NCBI GenBank assembly: GCA_019136135.1
Contig: JAGVUR010000141.1
Location: forward strand, 1-41,900
Source of the DNA: Verrucomicrobiota bacterium
Lineage (GTDB): Bacteria > Verrucomicrobiota > Lentisphaeria > Oligosphaerales > Oligosphaeraceae
Reading direction: 5' to 3'
Length of the DNA stretch: 41,900 nucleotides
The notes beneath the pieces were generated by a model. That model was not told the origin of the DNA. It was given only the letters and a program-made list of their open reading frames with translations, and did no database searches. A program made the translations under genes and the position numbers. Below are positions 7,456-16,762 of the stretch, piece after piece. Within the stretch, counting starts at the first letter, position 1. Each line of letters starts with the position of its first letter.

Positions 7456-9861
7456 TTAGTTCTTCCAACCCGGCAAAATCGATCCATCCAATGCCTTCAG
7501 GGCAGCGCAAGCTTCCCAATCGTTGCTGCCGTTCGAAACCTTAAGCATCAAGACGTTGCGACCGGCGTTCAATTTCACGTTCGTGACGGAGGAGCCGGGT
7601 TTCAATGCCTGGTATTGTGGGTAGTCAATCACTAGCTTCCCGTTGAACCACGCCTTCAACATGTCGTCGGCGCCGATCTCCAAGCGGGCTTCCTGTTCCG
7701 TAGTGCATGTGATTTCAGCCCAAAGGTAGGCGGCACGATTAACACCACCCAAAAGCTTGTGAAGCTCGACAACATTCGGCTTGACGGGATTCGTACCTGT
7801 CTTGCATTTAATCCAGCCAGCCTTCTTTACGTCAAAACCAGGTGTCTCAGGTTCGAATACAGTCTTGTGAGCCTCAGGGCACGAATCATTGCCCTTGGCG
7901 TCCTTCGCAAAATAGGCTTTCGAATGACGCCAGTTGCTGATGTATCCATAGGGTTCGCAAACGGCCTTCATCGCTGCTTGCAAATCCTCCTTCGTCGATC
8001 CTTCGGCCACATTGATCGCGGCACGCAAAGCAACCAGGATTGTCTCCAATTCCTTTTCACCAAATAGCTTGGCGTTGGAAGCAAGCGCCTTGGCCGCCAT
8101 GTCGCGATAGTCGGCTACGTAAATGTGAGCCTCCAATTTGTTGAATGCGGACATGTCGGCAATCTTGGCAATGCAATCAAAAACCATCTGGGTTTCCAGT
8201 ACGCGCTCGCACTTGGGAAGCAAGGCAATCAACATGTCAACCTTTTTCGAAGTGGGTTGGATATCGCTGTCGCTGGTCGCCTGAATGACGCCCGCCAAGA
8301 CTTTTGCGCGTGCAAAAGGATCCTTTACATCGGCAAGCATAGTCAAGATAAATTCAGATTGTTTGACGTTTGGCCACCTTGAAATCGTATCCAAGGCCAA
8401 GGCATGGTTCGGATCATTGGCATCCTTGGCCATCGCCAAAATCCTGTCGAATCCATTTTGCGTTCCCAGCTTTGCAATCAAATCAAGGATTTTTCCAGTC
8501 TGTTCGCCGGAAGTTTTGGCAATGGCGGGAATCAACGCATCTGTCCACAAATCAGGTTTTTCAGTGCGTGCGGTGTTCTTTGCGACGCAGTCTAGCGCCT
8601 TGTCAAGATGAACGTAGTCCTTGTTCAGGAGACTGGCGAGGCGGGGCACGTCAGCATCAACGCCCAGGATTCCGAGAGCTTCCAATGCAGACAATGCAAT
8701 CGCGTTGTCGCTATTCGCCGTCTCGGCAAAGATAATGTCATTGTAGCTGCGGCAACGACGATAATTCAAAAGTTGGAGGCAAACGCCCTTGTACGCTGGG
8801 TTTTTGGAAAGCTGTTCGGCCAAAAATGCATCGACTTTGGGCCAGTGGTGGCGACGGAGCAGGCGCAACGCCGTATTCCTCGTCGACTTGTCCTCATTGG
8901 TCGTCAAAGCCAGAATTGCCGGCAAATCGCTTGGGGAACCGATTTCGCCCAAGGCATCGATGGCAGCCGTGCGCAATGCGATGTTGTTGGATGCAAGACT
9001 CGTACGAGCCAATGGGGCAAAGGAAGAATTGAGGGACTTGGCGAAGTTTGACATCAGCAAAGGCTGGGTCGTCGCGGAAAATGAATCGAAAGCAGACGCA
9101 AAGTACGAGTACAGGCAGTATTTGTTGTGGATTTGACGACCAGATTCAAATGTGGGTTCGTTGGGATTGACCAAGACGATTTGACCGCATTTGCAACCGA
9201 CTTCCAGCCACTTGACCAAAACAGCATTCAAGACAGCCTCCTGCTCGGGCTTTGACAAACCAGCGAGAAGTTCCAAGTCGCAATCCGAGGAAAGGCATGT
9301 GTCCAGCAAAATATGCATCAATGCACCCGTCCGAACAGACGTGTTCTTGCTGGTATTGTACAGCAACATAAACAATTCGCGGGCCTTGGCCTGATCAGTG
9401 AGCGCTTCCGCCTCGTCAAGCAACGCAAATGCGCCGGCATCGCTCCTGCGAGCAAGGAAATCATCGCGGATAATCTTCGTCGTCTCAGGCAAGCCAAGAC
9501 CGGACAAGGCTTTGACAGAGGCATCAGCTAAAACAGGATCCTTTGGCAAGGGAAGCAAATAGCCGACAATCAGCGGCTTCTTGATCTGACCCAAGCCGCG
9601 AATCAAGGCGAGCTTCCAGGCGGCATCATCGGAATTGATGTACGCCGCTCCGAGAATCCTGATCGCTTTTTCCGATCCAGAACGAACCAAGTCCATCCGG
9701 GCGGCTTCCCGGATGTGTACATCCGTATGCGACAGGTTGGCTGCAGCCTGCGATTCGTTGACCTTCTCCAACGAAATCGCATACTTCGACGAGCCGCCGC
9801 TGCGACAGCCAACAACAAACAACAAGCACACGAGAATAAGTAGTGAAAAGATGCGTTTCAT
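7456..9861 (-). CDS. HEAT-repeat lipoprotein with C-terminal carbohydrate-binding-like domain
   Basis: 801 residues. A type II signal ends in the lipobox VVGC (Cys19), so it is probably anchored in a membrane facing the periplasm or surface. Residues about 40-560 are successive alpha-helical HEAT-like repeats (for example AAIDALGEIGSPSDLPAILAL). The last hundred residues (AYLWAEITCTTEQEARLEIG, then ADDMLKAWFNGKLV and NVLMLKVSNGSNDW) look like a jelly-roll, galactose-binding-like domain seen in PVC secreted proteins. AAGGAGGT precedes the ATG by four bases, the strongest Shine-Dalgarno in the window. It is the first gene of the operon with the DUF1080 protein and transporter. A scaffolding or substrate-recruiting role is possible. 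Confidence 0.82.
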   Translation of the reverse strand: MKRIFSLLILVCLLFVVGCRSGGSSKYAISLEKVNESQAAANLSHTDVHIREAARMDLVRSGSEKAIRILGAAYINSDDAAWKLALIRGLGQIKKPLIVGYLLPLPKDPVLADASVKALSGLGLPETTKIIRDDFLARRSDAGAFALLDEAEALTDQAKARELFMLLYNTSKNTSVRTGALMHILLDTCLSSDCDLELLAGLSKPEQEAVLNAVLVKWLEVGCKCGQIVLVNPNEPTFESGRQIHNKYCLYSYFASAFDSFSATTQPLLMSNFAKSLNSSFAPLARTSLASNNIALRTAAIDALGEIGSPSDLPAILALTTNEDKSTRNTALRLLRRHHWPKVDAFLAEQLSKNPAYKGVCLQLLNYRRCRSYNDIIFAETANSDNAIALSALEALGILGVDADVPRLASLLNKDYVHLDKALDCVAKNTARTEKPDLWTDALIPAIAKTSGEQTGKILDLIAKLGTQNGFDRILAMAKDANDPNHALALDTISRWPNVKQSEFILTMLADVKDPFARAKVLAGVIQATSDSDIQPTSKKVDMLIALLPKCERVLETQMVFDCIAKIADMSAFNKLEAHIYVADYRDMAAKALASNAKLFGEKELETILVALRAAINVAEGSTKEDLQAAMKAVCEPYGYISNWRHSKAYFAKDAKGNDSCPEAHKTVFEPETPGFDVKKAGWIKCKTGTNPVKPNVVELHKLLGGVNRAAYLWAEITCTTEQEARLEIGADDMLKAWFNGKLVIDYPQYQALKPGSSVTNVKLNAGRNVLMLKVSNGSNDWEACAALKALDGSILPGWKN

Positions 9862-9883
9862 CAGACCTCCTTGATACTGAAGG

Positions 9884-9889
9884 ATTATA
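9884..9889 (-). promoter_or_regulatory. Possible -10 box of the HEAT/DUF1080/transporter operon
   Basis: TATAAT on the minus strand, 22 bases upstream of the HEAT lipoprotein ATG, would give a leader of about 16 bases containing only the Shine-Dalgarno. No convincing -35 element is seen. The 150-bp divergent gap to 10012 otherwise contains only AT-rich DNA. Confidence 0.3.
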
Positions 9890-10011
9890 GACACATTATT
9901 GCAAAATGATTTTTGACCGTAAAAATAGTATTATAGAGTTCAAGAATTATCTTTCAAGATATCTCTCGGCAAAAAACGATCTTTCAATGGATTTTAAGTA
10001 AAGAACGAACG

Positions 10012-11208
10012 ATGATTTCCGTAGATTTAAAAAAATGTCGACGATGCGGTCTTTGTGCCAAGGCATGCCCGTTCGCAGCAATCGAAATACAGAAAAAAGT
10101 TCCAGTCATCAACCAAGAGGCATGCACCAATTGCGGAGCCTGCGTGGAAGCGTGCAAATTCAATGCACTCGAAAAAAGCGATCAGGACGCAAGCATCGCA
10201 AGGACCGATGGTGACATATGGATCTTCGGCGAATGCGATGAACATGGACTCGCACCAGTCGTATACGAACTCGCGGCAAAGGCAAATCAACTGGCAAAAC
10301 AGGCGAAGGTCAAGACCGCAGTCGTCATCCTCGGAAATAAAATCCCAATCCAACAGGCGCAACGGCTCGGAGTCGGAAAAATCATCGCAGTCCAACATGA
10401 AAAGCTTGCCAGATTCGATGACCAGCAGGCGGCAAATGTCCTCTGCAAACTCGTCGAAAAGTACAATCCCTCCATACTTCTGGGAGGAGCAACCGCCATC
10501 GGAAGGGCACTGCTGCCAAGATGCGCAGTCAAGCTACATACAGGATTGACAGCCGATTGCACGGAACTGAGTATCGACCCCAAGACAAAGATCCTCTTGC
10601 AAACAAGACCGGCATTCGGAGGAAATATACTCGCTACAATCGTGACCGAAAACCATCGGCCGCAAATGGCGACCGTTAGGCCGGGAGTGATTAAAGCCGA
10701 AAAAACAAAACCGAAAAAAGAAGCGGATATATGCTGGGAAACAGTACCCGAGGAACTGCTGGATCGCTCGTTCCAATGGATCGATTTCATCCCGAAACCA
10801 GCCGAAACAACCAACTTGAGGGACGCAGAAGTCATCGTCGCAGCGGGATATGGCTGCCAAGGACCGGAAGGAGTCAAGCTCGTCGCAGAATTCGCACAGG
10901 CAATCGGGGCGACCCTTGCCGCCTCGAGACCCGTGGTTGACGCAGGTTGGCTTAAGTACCACCAGCAAGTCGGACAAACAGGTACGACAATACAGCCTAA
11001 ACTATACATAGCATGCGGAATTTCAGGCGCAATTCAACATTGGGTTGGAATGAGCAATGCCGATAAAATTATCGCAATCAATATTGATCCCGATTGCCAA
11101 ATGATGCTAAATGCAGATATTGCCATAAAAGGAAGCATTTTCGATATTATTCCACAGGCATTGGATTGCCTCAAAAAATCAACCGCTAGCCAAATGACAA
11201 AGGATTAG
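10012..11208 (+). CDS. Electron transfer flavoprotein alpha subunit with N-terminal 2[4Fe-4S] ferredoxin
   Basis: 398 residues. Two clusters are predicted from Cys9, 12, 15, 19 and Cys38, 41, 44, 48 (CRRCGLCAKACP and CTNCGACVEACK). An ETF alpha N-domain spans about 70-240 and the FAD domain about 265-385, with VVDAGWLKYHQQVGQTG and KLYIACGISGAIQHWVGM, the family signature. Ferredoxin-fused EtfA occurs in lactate dehydrogenase-ETF and caffeyl-CoA-type anaerobic, often bifurcating, systems. The partner EtfB and any dehydrogenase are absent from the window, so the complex cannot be named. It runs one base before the next gene. Confidence 0.9.
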   Translation: MISVDLKKCRRCGLCAKACPFAAIEIQKKVPVINQEACTNCGACVEACKFNALEKSDQDASIARTDGDIWIFGECDEHGLAPVVYELAAKANQLAKQAKVKTAVVILGNKIPIQQAQRLGVGKIIAVQHEKLARFDDQQAANVLCKLVEKYNPSILLGGATAIGRALLPRCAVKLHTGLTADCTELSIDPKTKILLQTRPAFGGNILATIVTENHRPQMATVRPGVIKAEKTKPKKEADICWETVPEELLDRSFQWIDFIPKPAETTNLRDAEVIVAAGYGCQGPEGVKLVAEFAQAIGATLAASRPVVDAGWLKYHQQVGQTGTTIQPKLYIACGISGAIQHWVGMSNADKIIAINIDPDCQMMLNADIAIKGSIFDIIPQALDCLKKSTASQMTKD

Positions 11209-11209
11209 C

Positions 11210-12178
11210 ATGAAGACAAAGACCAATGCCATTGGAGAAGCGGCAGAATTAGTACTCAATTCATTCTCGAATTGGACCAAGCCGGAATTCTTCATCCAAT
11301 TTGGATCAGGGTTCAACCTGGATGGACTCTTCGATGACCAACCGCAGGAAATGCCGCTCGCGAACTTGCCAGGCATGCCCGATTATCCAAACCCAGATGA
11401 CCAACACCCGATGCTGCTGTTCGGTTTCGCAAGCAAGATCCCAATCTTGGTCGCAAAGGGACATCGACACCTTTACGAAGGACTTGGATCCTTCCCTTGC
11501 GTCATGCAGATATGCGTCGCCAAGAAACTTGGGATTGAACGGCATATCCTAGTCGAACCGACCTTGAGCTTGAATAGCGAACTCAAGCCGGGCACGTGGA
11601 CATTGCTGACGGATTTCATCAATGGCCACATGGTTTCGCCACTTGACGGTATGCATCACATCCTCGACTCACCTTTCCCGGACATGACGGAAGCACTCTC
11701 GCAATTCCAGAATTCAGAATTGGTCAATGCCTTTGCAGAGGTTGGAATCAATATCAGGCTTGTGGTTTATATGGCTAGGCCAGGGTCTCAAATCTGCACC
11801 GTCGCCGAAGCTGAAGCCGCCAGTCGAGCAGGAGCCGATACAATTGGACATGACCTGGTCATGGAAATTATTATGGCAAACGCACTCAAATGCAACGTCT
11901 CGGCGTTCGCGCTCGTCGCCGACAATGCACCGATACCAACAACAAGATCGATCACAAGACGAAAAATACTCGAAACCTGCAGCTTCTGCTCCCAGGACTT
12001 CATCAGAGGACTACGCCTCGCATTCAATGAAATTATCCAAAACAACGAGCACAATAAAATCACAAATCACCCAATCGGCAATGCCGATGAAATCCTCGCA
12101 AACGATTTCAAAAGACCAACGGGAAAACCGATGAAGCTAAAACTGCTAAATACAACCATCCCAGATGACCATGCATAA
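11210..12178 (+). CDS. Purine nucleoside phosphorylase-like protein
   Basis: 322 residues. The family phosphorolyses purine nucleosides to base and pentose 1-phosphate. Visible are the phosphate loop GSGF (about 32-35), the signature GHRHLYEG (84-91, matching the family's GRxHxYEG) and the region AEAEAASRAGADTIGHDLVMEIIMA followed by a strand ending ALVADNA. The last two differ from typical enzymes, where VPE and TNK motifs hold the ribose and base, so specificity may have shifted. It starts one base after the EtfA stop and is therefore co-transcribed with it. It faces the SGNH gene tail to tail with five bases between stops. Confidence 0.8.
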   Translation: MKTKTNAIGEAAELVLNSFSNWTKPEFFIQFGSGFNLDGLFDDQPQEMPLANLPGMPDYPNPDDQHPMLLFGFASKIPILVAKGHRHLYEGLGSFPCVMQICVAKKLGIERHILVEPTLSLNSELKPGTWTLLTDFINGHMVSPLDGMHHILDSPFPDMTEALSQFQNSELVNAFAEVGINIRLVVYMARPGSQICTVAEAEAASRAGADTIGHDLVMEIIMANALKCNVSAFALVADNAPIPTTRSITRRKILETCSFCSQDFIRGLRLAFNEIIQNNEHNKITNHPIGNADEILANDFKRPTGKPMKLKLLNTTIPDDHA

Positions 12179-12183
12179 AAGGA

Positions 12184-13011
12184 TCAGCTTACAGCTTCCT
12201 GTGCGATTTTCCGCAAGAATTCCGCATCATCGTTGTCAATGATATCTGGCACAAACGTGATGCTCGAGGTCGGTAGCTTAAAGAAAAAAGCGAACCAGAC
12301 GCAGGCTTGCAGGTATTGTCCTCTTTGGTTCAGGTGGATGGTATCCCGTGCGATTTCAAGCTTTCCTGTAGTTTGGTTTTTATGCCACCACATCCGTCCT
12401 ACGAGGGAGTTGGCTTGCCTAGGCAGGTCAGGCCATTTGAGTTGTGTTAGGAGTTCTGGATCGTATGCTACGAAGTTATCCTGCTGTTTTTGCCTGGCGA
12501 GTTGCACTGCCTTTCCCGTTGGAATGATTCTGAGTCCGCCGAGTTCTTCAGCGAGGCGCTTGTAGTTTTCGGTGAGTTTTGAATACATTTCATCCTGATC
12601 GATATTCCAGATTCCACCTGGTGCGATCCTGGGGTCGTCAGCACGATAGGACCAGGTTTGCTGGATCACGACTTCTGCCTGTGGCGCATGTTGGTTAACG
12701 TAGTTACGGATGTTTTCTCCATAAGGCTGGTAGGTGTCCCAAATCCAGCTATTTGGGGATGACTGCTGAATAGTCACCACGTCCCATTCGGTTTCGCGAA
12801 GAATTTCGCCCATCGTCTTCGTGTGGTTCCTGTACATGCGATAGACAGGATCGTGTTCTTCGTTTTCGATGTATTCCCAATGCCTTGAGAGTTGGCAGCC
12901 ACCGTGGTTGGCGTAATCAATTTCAAGTTCGACGCCTGCGCTTTCGCAAACCTGAGGAAAGTATGCCTTGAGACTTTCGGTAAAACTGTTGCCAATCGTC
13001 AGGATCTTCAT
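12184..13011 (-). CDS. DUF4886 SGNH/GDSL-like hydrolase
   Basis: 275 residues. N-terminal MKILTIGNSFTES carries the SGNH block I variant GNS (nucleophile Ser9). QQSS in the middle is a DUF4886 hallmark, and DTIHLNQRG near 223-230 gives the block V Asp-x-x-His pair. No signal peptide is present, so it is cytoplasmic as drawn. Substrate is unknown; relatives remove acyl groups from sugars. The ATG is chosen at the GNSF block with TGGAG upstream; a longer in-frame reading of 37 codons overlaps the ABC gene's end. It follows the ABC exporter by 16 bp. Confidence 0.82.
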   Translation of the reverse strand: MKILTIGNSFTESLKAYFPQVCESAGVELEIDYANHGGCQLSRHWEYIENEEHDPVYRMYRNHTKTMGEILRETEWDVVTIQQSSPNSWIWDTYQPYGENIRNYVNQHAPQAEVVIQQTWSYRADDPRIAPGGIWNIDQDEMYSKLTENYKRLAEELGGLRIIPTGKAVQLARQKQQDNFVAYDPELLTQLKWPDLPRQANSLVGRMWWHKNQTTGKLEIARDTIHLNQRGQYLQACVWFAFFFKLPTSSITFVPDIIDNDDAEFLRKIAQEAVS

Positions 13012-13027
13012 AGTTTTGATGACTCCA

Positions 13028-15025
13028 TTAGTTTGTTGATTCCTCATCGCTCCAAACGATATGAGTTGGTTTTTGGGCTGCCTTGTTGAATTGTGCATTG
13101 ACCATTTCGGCATATTTGCCATTCAGTTCCATCAGTTCCTGATGTGTGCCCTGTTCGACGATTGCGCCGTCAACAAGGACCGCGATGGAATCGGCATCCA
13201 TGATCGTGCTCAATCGGTGTGCAATGACGATGGTTGTCCTGCCCTTGAGAATTTCCTTAAGGGCATCTTGAATCGCGTTTTCCGATTCTGTATCGAGGCT
13301 TGATGTCGCCTCGTCCAAGATTAAGACTTCAGGCTTTTTGAGGATGGCCCGCGCAAGCGAAACCCGTTGTTTTTGCCCGCCTGAAAGCTTGACTCCGCGC
13401 TCGCCAATCATCGTCTCGTACTTGTCAGGAAATTCTTCGATAAATTGATGCGCCGCAGCGATTTTCGCCGCATCGACGATTTCCTCGATGGTTGCATCGG
13501 GTTTGCTGTAGGCGATATTCTCGGCGATGGTTCCATCGAACAGGAAGACATCCTGAAGCACAAGGCTGTAGAGCGAGCGGTAGGATTGGATCGTAAAGGA
13601 GTCGATCGGCATCCCATCAAGCGTGATCGAGCCGGATTGAGGTTCGTAGAACCTGACGAGAAGGTTGGTGATCGTTGTCTTTCCCGCCCCAGAAGGACCA
13701 ACGAGAGCCAAAGTCTTGCCAACGGGAATCTCCAAATTCAAGCCCTTGAGAACGGGTTTGTCGGCTTCGTACTCGAAATCAACATGTTCAAAGCGAATCG
13801 ACTGATCGACTGTCGTGGCGTCGATGGCATCGGGCTTGTCAACCGTCGCTTGCTTTTCATCAAGCATGTCAAAGATACGTTCCGTGCAGGCGACGGAATG
13901 CTGGACATGCGAAAGAGAGTGCATGATCATAAAGACAGGGTGGAAAAACCAGTGCGTGAAACGAGTGAAAACCATCAAATCGCCAATGCTAATATGACGC
14001 TTAATCACATAATAACCACCGACTGCCCAAATGGTTAAATCCATGGAAATGTTGATGAACTGAATCAGTCGACGAATCCCGATGTTGAGCTTGTCAGTAT
14101 GAAGGGATTTGCGGATAAGCAGGTGGTGCGCCCCGATGTAATCGGCTGTTTCCCGCGGCTCGCGCCCAAAGATTCTGACGACCCTGATGCCGCCGAAGGT
14201 CTCGGCTAGCCTCCCGGATATCTTGGATCGGTCTTCGTGGAGGTCGCGGAAAAGGGGTCTCATGATATTGAATACGCAGAATGCCGCTAGCGCCAAAAGG
14301 ACTATAAAGCCTGTGCAAACAAGGGTTACGACCGGACTGATTAAAAGCAAAGAACCCAACCCGATGGCAAACATTATGATGCTGTTTAGTGGAGCGAGAA
14401 ATCCGTCGTGGAGAAGTGATGAAAACGAGTTGACATCGCCTTCGATTCTGGAGATGATGCCGCCAGTCTTGAGACGCTCCAGCACGGACAAAGGCATCAC
14501 CTGGAGGTGCTTGATCATCTGGCGCCTGATGCAGGCCTGCATTTTGGCGGAAAGTACTCGCGACACGTAATCGGTAATCGTACTCATGAACAATTCGCTG
14601 AGCGCAATCAGTGCAAGCACGAGGCAAGTGATCATCAGAAGCGATTGGGAATCCTTCGAAAGAAGCACGTTGTTGAGGTATGCGCCGAGATTTTGCGGTC
14701 GCTTTCCCTGGATCAGGACATAATCCAGCATGAATTTGCTTGTCCAAGGGTTGACTGCCCTAAGCCCCATCGACAGGAAACCCATCACCACAAGGATGAT
14801 AATATGCTTTTTATGTTGCCCTAGGGTGCCGATGTAACGCTTCAGATAGTACGAAAGCGGTTGTTTTCGGCTGCCGTCCCCGGGCATTGGCTCTGGAGGG
14901 GGTCCTGACGGTCCTCCGCCACCACGACCCCATCGCGGTCCACCTTTGAGCCAATTCTTGCGACGTTGCCCAAAGAATCCGCTTTCCTTACGGTATTCTT
15001 TGTATTTCTTTTTGCTGCTTGCCAT
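13028..15025 (-). CDS. ABC exporter, fused membrane and ATPase domains (MsbA/MdlB-like)
   Basis: 665 residues, a half-transporter that would dimerise in the inner membrane. Residues 1-60 are a basic then Gly/Pro-rich cytosolic extension not usual for the family. Six transmembrane helices follow (about 70-340). The ATPase domain has Walker A GPSGAGKTT (about 437-445), signature LSGGQKQR (about 545-552), Walker B LILDEATSSLD (about 563-573) and switch IAHRLST (about 598). Cargo cannot be told; lipid, peptide or drug export are all possible. No good Shine-Dalgarno is seen. It follows the lipoprotein gene by 21 bp. Confidence 0.92.
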   Translation of the reverse strand: MASSKKKYKEYRKESGFFGQRRKNWLKGGPRWGRGGGGPSGPPPEPMPGDGSRKQPLSYYLKRYIGTLGQHKKHIIILVVMGFLSMGLRAVNPWTSKFMLDYVLIQGKRPQNLGAYLNNVLLSKDSQSLLMITCLVLALIALSELFMSTITDYVSRVLSAKMQACIRRQMIKHLQVMPLSVLERLKTGGIISRIEGDVNSFSSLLHDGFLAPLNSIIMFAIGLGSLLLISPVVTLVCTGFIVLLALAAFCVFNIMRPLFRDLHEDRSKISGRLAETFGGIRVVRIFGREPRETADYIGAHHLLIRKSLHTDKLNIGIRRLIQFINISMDLTIWAVGGYYVIKRHISIGDLMVFTRFTHWFFHPVFMIMHSLSHVQHSVACTERIFDMLDEKQATVDKPDAIDATTVDQSIRFEHVDFEYEADKPVLKGLNLEIPVGKTLALVGPSGAGKTTITNLLVRFYEPQSGSITLDGMPIDSFTIQSYRSLYSLVLQDVFLFDGTIAENIAYSKPDATIEEIVDAAKIAAAHQFIEEFPDKYETMIGERGVKLSGGQKQRVSLARAILKKPEVLILDEATSSLDTESENAIQDALKEILKGRTTIVIAHRLSTIMDADSIAVLVDGAIVEQGTHQELMELNGKYAEMVNAQFNKAAQKPTHIVWSDEESTN

Positions 15026-15046
15026 GGATAATCAATTTGTCCGATC

Positions 15047-15640
15047 TTACCACTGCACGGACATTGTTTGCAAGGATTTTTCGAAGATTTGGTTTTGGTC
15101 AAGTTTCCAGGCTACGGTTTTGTGGTTGATTTTCGTGCCTGTAGTCTGTTTGATTGAGCTTGGGGTATGGATTTCGAGTGAGACCTTGATGTCTTTGCAG
15201 AGTTGAACGAGTTCTTTGTTTTCCCCGGCATTGGGGACATTGGGGACTGTCAGTGCCAGTTGCCTGGTTTTGTCCTCGAGACGTTCCATGGTGATGTTTC
15301 CGAAAAGCCCGGATTTGAATGCCTTGTCCGCATTTAGGGCAAGTACGATGATTTGAATCGTGGTTGTATTGTCCCGTTTGATTTTCCTATAGCTTCTCAA
15401 TTCTAGTTCCAGGTCTTTCCGATTGAACAGTGATTTCATGGCCGTTTCGTCAAACAACCTCACTTTTGGCGCCGTTGTCTCCAGGAAGGCATTGAATGCA
15501 GGAATTTGATCGTCATTGATGGTGTAGAGCAGGGTAATCACGGCGGAACCATCACTTCCCAGTACGATTTTTTCCTCCATTTCGAAGCATCCGCACAAAA
15601 GCAGGCAAGAAATCAATATGGTAATTAACGGAACTTTCAT
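15047..15640 (-). CDS. Small lipoprotein, unknown function
   Basis: 197 residues. A type II signal peptide ends in the lipobox LLCGC (Cys18), followed by EEKIVLGSDGSAVITLLYTI, a strand pattern that recalls LppM-like bacterial lipoproteins but is not a firm match. The remainder alternates strands and helices with no catalytic motif. It is first of a minus-strand run with the ABC exporter and DUF4886 protein, so an envelope role alongside the exporter is possible. TATAAT overlaps the start codon on the minus strand (15639-15644), so an upstream start site or leaderless message are both open. Confidence 0.75.
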   Translation of the reverse strand: MKVPLITILISCLLLCGCFEMEEKIVLGSDGSAVITLLYTINDDQIPAFNAFLETTAPKVRLFDETAMKSLFNRKDLELELRSYRKIKRDNTTTIQIIVLALNADKAFKSGLFGNITMERLEDKTRQLALTVPNVPNAGENKELVQLCKDIKVSLEIHTPSSIKQTTGTKINHKTVAWKLDQNQIFEKSLQTMSVQW

Positions 15641-15718
15641 TATAGTTATTGTGTAGAAAATAAAATTAAGGCAAATCTGGGTGAAACCAATACAATAATA
15701 GGATTTTGGCGATACGCA

Positions 15719-16762
15719 ATGCGAACGGTTGGAAATGGGAGACGGATAGGCGTCGGATTAAGCGGCGGAACGGACAGCACTTGCGCGCTTTTGGAGCTGC
15801 GCGAGGCAGGATACGTGCCTGTGGCATACACAATGATCACTGGTGAAGACGGAGACCGGCAAATTCTGGACGCAGCTAAGGCAGTCGCCCAGAAACTTGA
15901 CGTCAAACACAAAATCGTGGATGTCAAAAAATGCTTTGCCGACAAAGTACTTCGATACTTCAGAACCACTTATGCCTTGGGAAAGACACCGTCGCCATGC
16001 GTGACATGCAATCGATTCATCAAGTTCGGCGCCTTGTTGGAAAGTATCCTTGCGGATGGATGCGAGTTTATGGCGACGGGGCACTACGCCCGTTTGCAAC
16101 GCACCGATTCGGGAATGAATCTACTCAGGGCATTGGATTCACGCAAGGATCAGAGCTATTTTCTATCTCAGGTCGATCGTGCTTCCTTCGAGCATGTCTT
16201 GTTTCCTTTGGGCGAGTTATTGAAGACGGAAGTAGTCCAGCGCGTGAAGGAACTCGGAATCGTCCCAAAAGCTGAAAAAGAAAGCCAGGATCTTTGCTTT
16301 TTACCTGATGGCAGATATGATTTGTACTTGGAAAAATTCTATCCAAATCTATGCAAGGAAGGATGGATTGTTGACACTTCTGGCAAACATCTTGGTCGGC
16401 ACACAGGCGCCTTCCGATACACGCCTGGTCAGCGTCGAGGCCTAGGCCTTGGAGGCGGTCCTTGGTTTGTAACCCGTACGGACATCGTCAAAAATCAGGT
16501 CGTTGTAGGACATCAGGATGAATTGTCGATAAAGACTGTCAACCTATCCGGACTCAATTGGTTAACGACCCCTACTCAAACCTTGTCTTGCAGGGTTCAA
16601 ATCCGATATTTAATGAAGCCACGCCCCGCCACGCTAGTTGCAAACGAATCGGGAGGCGGACAAGTGGTCTTTGACGACCCGATCGAATCCGCCCCGCCAG
16701 GACAATTGGCCGTCGGATATGACGACCAACAAGTCCTCTTCAGTGCCTGGATCGAAAACTAA
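15719..16762 (+). CDS. mnmA: tRNA-specific 2-thiouridylase MnmA
   Basis: 347 residues, close to the family's usual 360-370. MnmA puts sulfur on U34 of Lys, Glu and Gln tRNAs. The ATP PP-loop is SGGTDS (15-20; most have SGGVDS). The catalytic cysteine pair is Cys94 in PSPCVTCNRFIKFG and Cys193 in SQDLCFLP. YTPGQRRGLGLGGG and the C-terminal barrel follow. No Shine-Dalgarno precedes the ATG, which sits two codons before the conserved first strand. It is monocistronic and diverges from the lipoprotein gene. Confidence 0.95.
   Translation: MRTVGNGRRIGVGLSGGTDSTCALLELREAGYVPVAYTMITGEDGDRQILDAAKAVAQKLDVKHKIVDVKKCFADKVLRYFRTTYALGKTPSPCVTCNRFIKFGALLESILADGCEFMATGHYARLQRTDSGMNLLRALDSRKDQSYFLSQVDRASFEHVLFPLGELLKTEVVQRVKELGIVPKAEKESQDLCFLPDGRYDLYLEKFYPNLCKEGWIVDTSGKHLGRHTGAFRYTPGQRRGLGLGGGPWFVTRTDIVKNQVVVGHQDELSIKTVNLSGLNWLTTPTQTLSCRVQIRYLMKPRPATLVANESGGGQVVFDDPIESAPPGQLAVGYDDQQVLFSAWIEN

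Noticed and set aside
9913..9937. Plus-strand promoter TTGACC with TATAGA before the ferredoxin-EtfA gene
   Set aside because: The spacing is only 13 bases, too short for sigma70, and no better pair was found.
13445..14038. Plus-strand 197-codon frame inside the ABC exporter
   Set aside because: It is antisense to intact ABC transporter motifs on the minus strand.
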